Below, one piece after another: positions 56,498 to 64,000 of a stretch of 64,000 bases of DNA. This DNA is from DAOTVY01 sp041082245. Lineage in GTDB: Bacteria > Chloroflexota > Chloroflexia > DTKN01. The DNA lies in the NCBI GenBank assembly GCA_041082245.1, contig JBDOIE010000110.1:6438-70437 (forward strand), read 5' to 3'. The notes beneath the pieces were generated by a model, which was not told the origin of the DNA, did no database searches, and saw only the letters and a program-made list of their open reading frames with translations. How positions within the stretch are numbered: the stretch's first letter is position 1; each line of letters starts with the position of its first letter. The translations under genes and the position numbers were made by a program.

Positions 56498-57667
56498 ATG
56501 CGACTTGCTGAACGGATGAACCGTCTGGGCACCGAGACCGCCTTCGAAGTGCTCGTGCGCGCCCGAGCCCTGGAAGCAAAGGGACGGGAGGTCATCCACC
56601 TGGAGATCGGGGAACCGGACTTTGATACGCCGCCTAACATCATCGCCGCGGCGGAACGGGCCCTGCGGTCGGGGCACACCCACTATACTCCATCGGCCGG
56701 GATCCCGGAACTGCGCCAGGCGGTGGCAGAAGAGGTCTCCCGTACCCGCCGCATCCCGGTCAAGCCGGAAAACGTGGTCATCGTTCCGGGCGGAAAGCCG
56801 ATCATCTTCTTCACGATGCTCGCGCTCGTGGAGGAAGGGGATGAGGTCGTCTACCCCAACCCCGGCTTTCCGATCTATGAATCGATGATCCAATTCCTCG
56901 GAGCGCGGCCCGTTCCGATCCCGTTGCTCGAGGAGAACGACTTTGCCTTCGATCTGGACGTGCTGCGGCGCAGCATCGGCCCCCGCACGAAGCTCGTGAT
57001 CATCAACTCGCCCCATAACCCCACGGGCGGGGTGCTCAGCGAAGCGGACCTGAAGGAAATCGCGGAGCTCGTGCAGCGGTACGACTGTTACGTGCTTTCG
57101 GACGAGATTTACTCCCGCACCCTGTACGAAGGCAAGTTCGTCAGCATCGCTTCGCTCCCTGGCATGCAGGAGCGCACGATCATCCTGGACGGCTTTTCCA
57201 AGACCTACGCGATGACCGGCTGGCGGCTCGGGTACGGCGTGATGCCGGAGGCGCTCGCGGCGGCCGAGGCGCGGCTGATGACGAACAGCAATTCGTGCAC
57301 GGCAGCTTTTACCCAGATAGCGGGGATCGAGGCGCTGCGCGGACCCCAGGACGAGTCGTACCGGATGGTGGAGGAGTTCCGCCGCCGGCGCGACGTCATC
57401 GTCGAGGGGCTGAACGCGATCCCGGGCGTTTCCTGTCGGAAGCCGGCCGGTGCGTTCTACGTTTTCCCCAACGTCAAGTCGTTTGGGCGTCCGTCGAAGG
57501 AGATCGCCGACTACCTGCTCGAGGAGGCCGGGGTAGCAGTCCTCTCCGGCACCGCCTTCGGCGCCTACGGCGAAGGCTACCTGCGCCTCTCTTATGCCAA
57601 CTCGATCGAGAACATCCGTAAGGCGCTGGAACGCATGGAAGCGGCGTTGAGCCGCCTGCGTCGCTAG
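56498..57667 (+). CDS. Class I/II PLP aminotransferase
   Basis: 389 residues from ATG 56498 with AGGAGGAAA upstream. IHLEIGEPDFDTPPNI, YTPSAGIPELRQAVA, the NSPHNPTGG block, SDEIYSRTLYEG and the PLP-lysine site FSKTYAMTGWRLGYG mark the aspartate/alanine-type aminotransferase fold I. The C-terminal Arg for the substrate carboxylate is in YLRLSYANS. It transfers an amino group between an amino acid and a 2-oxo acid; the exact pair cannot be read. It shares a transcript with the MoaD-like gene. Confidence 0.9.
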   Translation: MRLAERMNRLGTETAFEVLVRARALEAKGREVIHLEIGEPDFDTPPNIIAAAERALRSGHTHYTPSAGIPELRQAVAEEVSRTRRIPVKPENVVIVPGGKPIIFFTMLALVEEGDEVVYPNPGFPIYESMIQFLGARPVPIPLLEENDFAFDLDVLRRSIGPRTKLVIINSPHNPTGGVLSEADLKEIAELVQRYDCYVLSDEIYSRTLYEGKFVSIASLPGMQERTIILDGFSKTYAMTGWRLGYGVMPEALAAAEARLMTNSNSCTAAFTQIAGIEALRGPQDESYRMVEEFRRRRDVIVEGLNAIPGVSCRKPAGAFYVFPNVKSFGRPSKEIADYLLEEAGVAVLSGTAFGAYGEGYLRLSYANSIENIRKALERMEAALSRLRR

Positions 57668-57697
57668 GGTCATCGCAAAGGACCTGTAGAGGCATAT

Positions 57698-58759
57698 ATG
57701 CAGATCCAAGAGGTGCGTGACGGCGCGGCGTGGGACCAGGCGCTGCTTTCCCTGCCGTGCCCGCACGTCCTTCAATGCTTCCTCTGGGGAGAGGTGAAAC
57801 GGATCACCGGGTGGGTTCCCCGGAGGTTCCTCTTTCTGGAAGGCACCGAAGTGCGGGCTGCTGCGAGCGTGCTTGCGCGCCGACTCCCTCTGCTCGGAGC
57901 ACCGATCCTCTATGTCCCCAAGGGGCCGCTCCTCGCCGAACTCGGCGACGCCCGCCTGATGGAAGAGGTGCTCGGATTCCTGGAGCAGTTCGGACGGGAA
58001 GTGGGGGGCATCCTGCTCAAGATCGACCCGGACTGGCCGGCGCACACCCCTGAGGCGCGGGATCTCCTGGCACGCCGCGGATGGCGAGCGGGAGAACCGG
58101 TACAGTTTCGCAACACGGTGCGCGTGGATCTGCGGGCGGACGAGGCGACACTGCTCGCGCGCATGAAGCAGAAGACGCGCTACAACATCCGCCTGGCGGA
58201 GCGGCACGGGGTCCTGGTGCGGCCCGGAGGGCTAGAGGACTTGCCGGCGTTCTATGCGCTGTACCAGGAAACGGGGCACCGTGACGGCTTCCTCATCCGC
58301 CCCTACACGTATTACCGCGCCGTGTGGCAGGCGTTCCTCGAAGCCAGGCTGGCTCAGCTGTTCCTTGCGGAGCACGAGGGGCAATTGCTGGCCGGCGTGC
58401 TGGCGTTTCGCTTCGGGCCGACGGTCTGGTACATGTACGGGGCTTCGGCGAGCGAGAAACGGGAACTGATGCCGAACTATTTGCTCCAGTGGGCGGTGAT
58501 ACGCTGGGCCAAGGACCAGGGGTGCACAACCTACGACCTGTGGGGCGCGCCCGAGCGGCTGGAGGAGACAGACCCGCTCTGGGGCGTGTACCGCTTCAAG
58601 GCGGGATTCGGGGGGCAGTTCGTGGCGCAGATCGGGGCCTACGATTACCCCATCCGGCCGGTGCTCTACCGCTTGGTGACCTGGGGGCTTCCGCGGCTGC
58701 TCGCGCTCTGGCGGTGGATCCGCAGGCAGCCGACCTTGCGCGCCGCCGGGCCATCGTAG
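57698..58759 (+). CDS. FemABX-family peptidyltransferase (second copy)
   Basis: 353 residues, clearly paralogous to the protein at 3678-4706. HVLQCFLWGEVKR, MKQKTRYNIRLAERHG, MYGASASEKRELMPNYLLQWAVIRWAKDQGCTTYDLWG and YRFKAGFGGQFV all align with it. It probably adds an amino acid to the peptidoglycan stem peptide from aminoacyl-tRNA. It starts 30 bp after the aminotransferase and is followed by murJ, which supports a role at lipid II. No strong ribosome binding site is visible before the ATG. Confidence 0.86.
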   Translation: MQIQEVRDGAAWDQALLSLPCPHVLQCFLWGEVKRITGWVPRRFLFLEGTEVRAAASVLARRLPLLGAPILYVPKGPLLAELGDARLMEEVLGFLEQFGREVGGILLKIDPDWPAHTPEARDLLARRGWRAGEPVQFRNTVRVDLRADEATLLARMKQKTRYNIRLAERHGVLVRPGGLEDLPAFYALYQETGHRDGFLIRPYTYYRAVWQAFLEARLAQLFLAEHEGQLLAGVLAFRFGPTVWYMYGASASEKRELMPNYLLQWAVIRWAKDQGCTTYDLWGAPERLEETDPLWGVYRFKAGFGGQFVAQIGAYDYPIRPVLYRLVTWGLPRLLALWRWIRRQPTLRAAGPS

Positions 58760-58878
58760 CGGCCTCTCAGCTCGCATCCGCTCGCCGGGGCACCGGGTAT
58801 CCTGTAGCGAAGGGCAGGACTGGCGGGTCCGGACAGCCTTGCACCTCGGGGCGCCGGTTCCTGTGGTAGGGAAAGCAC

Positions 58879-60474
58879 ATGCTGCAGGTCGAGAGCGACC
58901 CGCGCTTCGGGCGCGGGGGTATGGCGAAACACGCGGCCATCGTGATGGCGATGACCGTGTTGAGCGGGCTGCTGGGCGTGCTGCGTGAGGTGGTTTTCGC
59001 GCACCGTTTTGCCACCAGCGACGCCTATGCGGCGTACGTTACCGCTTTCAGCCTGATCGATGTGATCTATGCGCTCGTGATCGGCGGCGCGCTAGGATCG
59101 GCTTTCATCCCTGTTTTCACCGCCTACCTGGTCCGCCGGGACGACCACGGGGCCTGGAAAATGGCGAGCACCGTCTTCAACCTGGCGCTGCTCGCCGCGT
59201 TAGTGCTGGCCGGCCTGGTCTTTGCGCTGGCCCCGTGGCTGATCCGCTGGCTCGTGGCGCCCGGGTTCGACGCGGAGCAGCGCGCCCTGGTGGTGCGCCT
59301 GACCCGCATCCTGCTCCTGCAACCGATCCTGCTCGGGGTCGGCGGGCTGGCGATGGCCGCGCTGAACGCCTTCCGCCGCTTCCTGCTCACCTCGCTTGCC
59401 CCTCTGGTATATAACCTGTGCATCATCGCCGGGGCGCTTTTCCTCGCCCCTCGCTGGGGGATCTACGGGCCGGTGGTAGGAGTGCTCGTGGGCGCGGGGT
59501 TGTATCTCCCCCTGCTTCTGCCCGGGCTTGTCCTTTGCGGGGTACAGTACGTTCCCTCGCTCGACTGGCGCGAACCGGGAGTACAGGAAGTGGGGCGGCT
59601 GCTCCTTCCCCGATTGCTCGGACAAGCCGTCTTTCAGATCAACCTGATGGCGATCAAGGCACTCGCTTCCTTTCGCCTGAGCGCCGGGGTGACCACCCTG
59701 TGGTACGCCTACCGGCTGTTCGGACTGCCGCTGGGCATCCTCGGCGTGAGCCTGGCAAGCGTGGCCTTCCCGACGCTGGCGGCGCTCGCCAACGAGGGAC
59801 GCCAGGATGCGTTCCGGGATACCCTCTCCAGATTGCTCCGTGTTGCGCTGTTCCTGGCACTCCCGCTCGCAGCACTGATGATCGCGCTGCGGCAGCCGCT
59901 GGTCGCGTTCTTGTTCGAACACGGGGCCTTTACCGCCACCGATACGCGTGCGACGGCCGGCATCTTCCTCTACTTCGCCCTAGGGCTGCCCGCGGCGTGC
60001 GTGACGGAGATCGCGCTGCGCGCCTTCTACGCCCTGCACGACACGCGCACGCCGGTGCTCGTGGGGACGGGGATCGTGGCGGCGAACATCGGCCTGGGAG
60101 CAGGGTTGCTGCCGCTGCTCGGCGCAGCTGGTCTGGCGCTCGCCTTCAGCCTCACGAACAGTGCCGAGACGGCGATCCTGCTCCTTCTGCTGCGAAAACG
60201 GACCGCGGGTCTCAAGGGAAAAGCCCTTCTGCACAGCGGCATACGTGCAACGGCCGCCGCCGCCCTGGCGGGACTCGCGGTGGCAGCGCTCCTTCCGCTG
60301 ACAAAGCCGTTTCTCCCCGCGAGCGCCCGCGCGGGAGAGCTTATGCAACTTGCGGGAGGCGCTTGTGCAGGAGGCGGCCTCTACGTACTGCTGGCCAGCC
60401 TGCTGCGCAGCCCGGAGCCTCTTGAAGCGTGGGCGGTGCTCCGGCGACGGCTCTCCTCCGGTGGCGACCGCTAG
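58879..60474 (+). CDS. murJ: Lipid II flippase MurJ
   Basis: 531 residues with about 14 membrane segments. The MVF-family start is seen as MTVLSGLLGVLREVVFAHRFATSDAYAAYVTAFSLIDVIYALVIGGALGSAFIPVF. Later blocks are ALNAFRRFLLTSLAPLVYN, YRLFGLPLGILGVSLASVAFPTLA and LPAACVTEIALRAFYALHDTRTPV. It moves lipid-linked peptidoglycan precursor across the membrane. It follows femX copy 2. Its TAG stop overlaps the ileS stop on the other strand (CTAG), so the two transcripts converge without a gap. Confidence 0.93.
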   Translation: MLQVESDPRFGRGGMAKHAAIVMAMTVLSGLLGVLREVVFAHRFATSDAYAAYVTAFSLIDVIYALVIGGALGSAFIPVFTAYLVRRDDHGAWKMASTVFNLALLAALVLAGLVFALAPWLIRWLVAPGFDAEQRALVVRLTRILLLQPILLGVGGLAMAALNAFRRFLLTSLAPLVYNLCIIAGALFLAPRWGIYGPVVGVLVGAGLYLPLLLPGLVLCGVQYVPSLDWREPGVQEVGRLLLPRLLGQAVFQINLMAIKALASFRLSAGVTTLWYAYRLFGLPLGILGVSLASVAFPTLAALANEGRQDAFRDTLSRLLRVALFLALPLAALMIALRQPLVAFLFEHGAFTATDTRATAGIFLYFALGLPAACVTEIALRAFYALHDTRTPVLVGTGIVAANIGLGAGLLPLLGAAGLALAFSLTNSAETAILLLLLRKRTAGLKGKALLHSGIRATAAAALAGLAVAALLPLTKPFLPASARAGELMQLAGGACAGGGLYVLLASLLRSPEPLEAWAVLRRRLSSGGDR

Positions 60475-63400
60475 GGCTTCCCAGTATCCCCCGCCTCGAT
60501 CCGCACGATGCCGAGCGTGGGCTCCCCTTCGAGGGAAAGCGTCTTGCGGAACGCCCCTGAGGGGGGCTCTGCGAGGTGCAGCTCCAGGGAAAGCGTTTCC
60601 CCGCAGATGTAGTCGTGGTGCGCCGAGACCGCGGACTGAAGCCTTGGAGTGAGACCGGCAAGATAGGTATGGATGCGGTCGGAGACGGCCAGGCCGGCAT
60701 CCTTGCGCGCTTCCTGGATCTGCCGCACGAGTTCGCGCGCCAGGCCTTCCAGTATGAGTTCCTCGTCCAGCCGCGTATCGAGCGCAACCAGGAAGCCCTC
60801 CTCTTCCAGCACGGCATACCCCTCGGGTGCCGAAGCCTCGATGAGCACTTCCTCCGCGGTGAGGGGAAGGCGTGTGCCGTCAGGGAGCGCAAGCGACCAG
60901 GTTTCGCCCCGTTGCAGGGCGGCGACGGCTTCTGCGGCCTCTTCCGGCGCGAGTGCCTCGAGGGCGGCCCGGATGGCAGGGACGGCCCGGCCGTAGCGCG
61001 GACCGACCACGGGCAGGTTCGGCCGCATGCGGTAGGTCTGGAAGCGCACGCCAGGCTGAAGGAGCACCATCTCCTTGACGTTGAGTTCGTCGAGCACCAC
61101 GCTTTCGAACCTGTGGAGTGCCTCGGCCGCAGCCGGGTCGGAAGGCCGCACCTGCATGCGCCGCAGCGGCTGCCGCACCTTCAGGCCGGCCTGGCGCCGT
61201 ACCGCCCGGCCCATCCGCACCACCCGCTTGGCGACCTCCATGTCGGCCATCAACCGCTCGTCCAGCCAGCGCGCGTCGATCTCGGGCCAGCCGGCAAGGT
61301 GCACGCTGATCGGCGCCGTGGCATCCTGGCTGCGGACAAGGTTCTGGTACAGCTCCTCGGCGATGAAGGGGGTAAAGGGAGCAAGCAGGCGCGAAAGGGT
61401 GCTCAGGGCGGTGTAGAGCGTGTAGTACGCAGCCTGCTTGTCGCTGTCGTCGCCCGCTTTCCAGAATCGCCGGCGGTTCAGCCGCACGTACCAGTTCGAA
61501 AGATCGTCGACCAGCCCCTCGAGCGCGCGGCAGGCCCGGGTGATGTCGTATCCGTCCATCCGCCGGGTGACTTCTTCCACCACGCCGTTCAGGCGAGCGA
61601 GGAGCCAGCGGTCCATTTCCGTCAGCCACCCGATGGGCGCCTCGGCGCTCGGCGACCAGCGGTCCAGGTTCGCGTAGAGGACGAAGAAGGCGTAGGTGTT
61701 CCACAGCGTAAGCAGGAACTGCCGCAGCGATTCCCCGACCAGCCCGATGGAGAACCGGCGCGGGTCTCCCGGAGGACCGGCGGTGAACAGGTACCAGCGG
61801 AGCGGGTCCGCACCATGTTCCTGCAGCACGGACCACGGGTCGACCACGTTTCCGCGCGACTTGCTCATCTTCTGGCCTTCGGCATCGAGGATCAGGCCCA
61901 GGCAGATCACGTTGCGGTAACAGGGCTGGTCGAACAGGAGGGTAGACAGGGCATGGAGGGAGTAGAACCAGCCGCGGGTCTGGTCGATCGCCTCACAGAT
62001 AAAGTCGGCGGGAAAGTTCTCCCAGAACGTCTGCTGGTTCTCGAACGGGTAGTGCCACTGGGCATATGGCATCGCACCGCTGTCGAACCAGCAGTCGAGC
62101 ACCTCCGGGGAACGGCGCATCGTGCCGCCGCACTCCTCGCAGGTCCAGGTGATCTCGTCGATGTACGGGCGATGAAGGTCGAGGCCCGAGAGGTCACGGC
62201 CGGCCTTTTCCGAGAGTTCGGCGACGCTCCCGATACAGTGCAGGTGGCCGCACCGGTTGCACTGCCAGATCGGGAGCGGCGTACCCCAGTAGCGCTCGCG
62301 CGAAAGCGCCCAGTCGACGTTGTTGCGCAGCCAGTCGCCGAAGCGGCCGTCGCGCACGTGCTCCGGGTACCAGTGGATCTCCTGGTTGCCCGAGATCAGC
62401 CGATCCTTCACCGCGGTCGTGCGTACGTACCAGGAGGTCTTGGCGTAGTAGAGAAGCGGGGTGTCGCACCGCCAGCAGAAGGGGTAGCTGTGGCGAACCG
62501 TGCCGCTGCGCAGGAGGAGCCCCCGCTGCCGCAGATCCGCGATGATGTCCGGGTCGGCTTCCTTGAAGAACTTGCCTCCGAAGCCGGGAAAATCCCGCAG
62601 CACGGTTCCGTCCAGGTCGACCGAAAACAGGGTCGGAAGGCCGTGCCGCCGGCCGACCTCGAGGTCCCCGTAGGCCGGAGCGATGTGCACGATACCAGTC
62701 CCTTCCTCCATAGAGACGATCTCGTCCGTGATCGTGACATAGGCCTGGTCCCAGTCGACGGTTTCGCCGGGCGCAGGGACTCCGCGGAAGAGCGGCTCGT
62801 ACCGCAGGCCGGCCAGCGCCCGCCCGGGAAGGGTACGGATCACACGGTAGTCGCCTTGGGGAAAGGCTTCCCGAAGCCGTACTTCCGCCACGATGTAACG
62901 CTCGCCCTGGTACTCGACGACGGCGTACGGCTGCTCGGGCGACAGCGCGAGGGCCACGTTGGCGGGCAAGGTCCATGGGGTCGTGGTCCAGGCGAGGATA
63001 TAGACCGGGGACGGCAGGTCGGAAAGGGGCGGAGGGAGGCAGCCGTCGACGGCCTGCAGGCGGAACTTGACCCATACCGACGGGTCCTCGACATCGTCGC
63101 GAAAGCCCGTGGCTACCTCGTGATCGGCGAGCGAGGTGTTGCAGCGCGGGCAGTGCATGGTGACCTTGTAATCGCGGTAGAGCAGGCCGCGGTCCCACAG
63201 CGTCCGGAGGATCCACCAGCCGGTCTCGATATAATCGTTCGTGTAGGTGATGTAGGCATTGTCCAGGTCGATCCAGAAGGCGATTCGGTCCGTCATCTGC
63301 TCCCATTCCCGGACATAGCGGAAGACGCTCTCGCGGCACTTGGCGTTGAAGGCGGCGATGCCGTAGCGCTCGATATCGCCTTTACCGGTGAACCCCAGCT

Positions 63401-63698
63401 CCTTTTCGATCTCGATCTCCACCGGGAGGCCGTGCGTATCCCAGCCGCCGCGGGCGCCCAGCAAGCGGTAGCCGCGCAGCCGATGGTAGCGCAGGACGAC
63501 GTCCTTGAAGACGCGGGCCAGGACGTGGTGCACCCCCGGCCGGCCGTTCGCGGTGGGCGGGCCTTCGTAGAAAACGAACTTGGGGGCATCCGGGTTGCCC
63601 TTCAAGTAGGCCCGGAGGATCTCCCCCTCTTTCCACCAGCGGAGCCACCTCTCCTCCATCTCCGGCCAGGAGACCGATGGGTTGACGGGCTGGAACAT
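60471..63698 (-). CDS. ileS: Isoleucyl-tRNA synthetase (type 2) with GVHH motif
   Basis: 1075 residues from ATG 63698 (AGGAGGAAC upstream). GGWDTHGLPVEIEIEKELG, an editing (CP1) domain, KMSKSRGNVVDPW and the long C-terminal part (anticodon and tail domains) fit the type-2, eukaryote-like IleRS. The class-I HXGH motif reads PGVHHVL here, that is GVHH with the first His and third Gly exchanged. Exchange of this kind (GXHH) has been reported in some type-2 IleRS and linked to very high mupirocin resistance. It has its own promoter and a roughly 85-nt leader without T-box features. Confidence 0.95.
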   Translation of the reverse strand: MFQPVNPSVSWPEMEERWLRWWKEGEILRAYLKGNPDAPKFVFYEGPPTANGRPGVHHVLARVFKDVVLRYHRLRGYRLLGARGGWDTHGLPVEIEIEKELGFTGKGDIERYGIAAFNAKCRESVFRYVREWEQMTDRIAFWIDLDNAYITYTNDYIETGWWILRTLWDRGLLYRDYKVTMHCPRCNTSLADHEVATGFRDDVEDPSVWVKFRLQAVDGCLPPPLSDLPSPVYILAWTTTPWTLPANVALALSPEQPYAVVEYQGERYIVAEVRLREAFPQGDYRVIRTLPGRALAGLRYEPLFRGVPAPGETVDWDQAYVTITDEIVSMEEGTGIVHIAPAYGDLEVGRRHGLPTLFSVDLDGTVLRDFPGFGGKFFKEADPDIIADLRQRGLLLRSGTVRHSYPFCWRCDTPLLYYAKTSWYVRTTAVKDRLISGNQEIHWYPEHVRDGRFGDWLRNNVDWALSRERYWGTPLPIWQCNRCGHLHCIGSVAELSEKAGRDLSGLDLHRPYIDEITWTCEECGGTMRRSPEVLDCWFDSGAMPYAQWHYPFENQQTFWENFPADFICEAIDQTRGWFYSLHALSTLLFDQPCYRNVICLGLILDAEGQKMSKSRGNVVDPWSVLQEHGADPLRWYLFTAGPPGDPRRFSIGLVGESLRQFLLTLWNTYAFFVLYANLDRWSPSAEAPIGWLTEMDRWLLARLNGVVEEVTRRMDGYDITRACRALEGLVDDLSNWYVRLNRRRFWKAGDDSDKQAAYYTLYTALSTLSRLLAPFTPFIAEELYQNLVRSQDATAPISVHLAGWPEIDARWLDERLMADMEVAKRVVRMGRAVRRQAGLKVRQPLRRMQVRPSDPAAAEALHRFESVVLDELNVKEMVLLQPGVRFQTYRMRPNLPVVGPRYGRAVPAIRAALEALAPEEAAEAVAALQRGETWSLALPDGTRLPLTAEEVLIEASAPEGYAVLEEEGFLVALDTRLDEELILEGLARELVRQIQEARKDAGLAVSDRIHTYLAGLTPRLQSAVSAHHDYICGETLSLELHLAEPPSGAFRKTLSLEGEPTLGIVRIEAGDTGKP

Positions 63699-63789
63699 CG
63701 TTCCTCCTCGGATGCGCATCCGTGCGGATGTGCCACGCGTGCAGGTTGAAAACCTGCCCGGGCTGCTGGCCTATGACAGGCTGAAAGTC

Positions 63790-63818
63790 ATTTTAACCGA
63801 AAAGCGGCCGCAGCGCAA
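63790..63818 (-). promoter_or_regulatory. ileS promoter
   Basis: On the minus strand TTGCGC (63813-63818), 17 bp, TAAAAT (63790-63795). The leader contains the small hairpin GCAGGTT-gaa-AACCTGC (63741-63757) and the palindrome GGATGCGCATCC (63710-63721). Confidence 0.55.
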
Positions 63819-63857
63819 AAAGCCGGGTGGCGAAGGGCTTGACCGAGAGCGCTCCAT

Positions 63858-63886
63858 TTGACAGGCTACCAGGACGGTGGTATAGT
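63858..63886 (+). promoter_or_regulatory. Promoter of the right-edge gene
   Basis: TTGACA (63858-63863), 17 bp, TATAGT (63881-63886). The operator repeats begin at the last base of the -10 element. Confidence 0.75.
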
Positions 63887-63910
63887 TGGATATTGGATAC
63901 AATATCCAAT
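63886..63910 (+). promoter_or_regulatory. Operator with three TTGGATA half-sites
   Basis: TTGGATA at 63886-63892 and again at 63893-63899, followed by the inverted copy TATCCAA at 63903-63909. This makes two overlapping palindromes, TTGGATATTG-gata-CAATATCCAA and ATTGGATA-caa-TATCCAAT. It covers the expected transcription start, the place of a repressor site. Confidence 0.7.
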
Positions 63911-63952
63911 CTCTGCCAGTGGATGCCGTTGAAAGGCGCTCAGGAGCGTGCG

Positions 63953-64000
63953 ATGCCGGGTAACCTTCCGGACGAACCGGCCCTCGTGCACCAGACGATC
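63953..64000 (+). CDS. N-terminal fragment of a gene running off the window
   Basis: ATG 63953 with CAGGAGCG upstream; 16 codons are visible, MPGNLPDEPALVHQTI. The frame is open to the window end. The position right behind a strong promoter and a multi-half-site operator fits an autoregulated transcription factor, and the LVHQTI segment would suit the first helix of a GntR-type winged helix. Sixteen residues cannot prove this. Confidence 0.4.
   Translation, partial: MPGNLPDEPALVHQTI

Noticed and set aside
60576..63749. A 1057-codon open frame on the plus strand opposite ileS
   Set aside because: Antisense shadow of ileS; no domain motif. ileS itself is unmistakable.
63699..63790. T-box leader before ileS
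   Set aside because: The leader is only about 85 nt and lacks the conserved AGGGUGGNACCGCG antiterminator sequence.
1..64000. CRISPR arrays, insertion sequences or integrases
   Set aside because: No regularly spaced repeats and no transposase- or integrase-like protein were seen. Only decayed fragments (9835-10011, 53420-53579) hint at past rearrangement.

Overview
The window is a GC-rich bacterial chromosome segment with dense gene packing, strong AGGAGG-type ribosome binding sites and sigma70-like promoters (TTGACA/TTGCGC, 17 bp, TATAAT/TACAAT). Ribosomal proteins L27 and L31, a type-3 ProRS, a type-2 IleRS, an ADP-forming acyl-CoA synthetase, NERD/TPR proteins and Hdr-type enzymes together suggest a Chloroflexota-like (Anaerolineae/Thermoflexia-type), probably thermophilic anaerobe or facultative anaerobe. 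The taxonomic placement is inference; there is no rRNA or tRNA in the window.

Left part (1-15600). Housekeeping genes rpmA, rpmE, tdk and proS are followed by an ASCH protein and a FemX-like transferase. On the minus strand polA, a PIG-L deacetylase and a YbhN-like membrane protein form one unit. Next come a decayed nucleotidyltransferase toxin-antitoxin-like pair and an unusual TPR/repeat/NERD membrane protein. A three-gene ABC importer of the nitrate/sulfonate/NMT1 type, an SDR oxidoreductase and a C_GCAxxG_C_C protein complete this part.

Methyl-transfer part (15600-24300, minus strand). One operon encodes a UROD-type protein, a dipeptide-type binding protein and two permeases without ATPases, an MttB-family methyltransferase without a pyrrolysine codon, a metal-dependent amidohydrolase and a corrinoid protein. 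The set reads as uptake, hydrolysis and corrinoid-dependent demethylation of a methylated compound. A divergent promoter pair separates it from a plus-strand unit: ADP-forming acyl-CoA synthetase, an unknown membrane protein, a DRTGG/BioD-like protein, SelA and a TPR-zinc-ribbon protein.

Centre (30100-52050, minus strand). A small FtsK-like ATPase operon has a LexA-type box inside its promoter. It is followed upstream by an 812-bp gene-free stretch, and then by a 13-gene, about 19-kb operon. That operon carries fumarase alpha and beta, HdrC, HdrB, three HdrA-type proteins (one a 1490-residue fusion with an inserted GltD/NfnB-like NAD(P)H module), a multi-GAF histidine kinase, a CBS-ACT protein, MvhD, an FrhB-like protein and the soluble FrdB and FrdA. 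I read it as a cytoplasmic, probably flavin-bifurcating machine linking NAD(P)H/ferredoxin/thiol electrons to the malate-fumarate-succinate couple. It is the most notable system here.

Right part (52050-64000). This holds an orphan sugar-type binding lipoprotein with an apparently leaderless mRNA, dnaK-grpE in unusual order, a MoaD-like protein with a PLP aminotransferase, a second FemX, MurJ, and an IleRS with a GVHH active-site motif. At the edge, the first codons of a gene follow a promoter with three TTGGATA half-sites.
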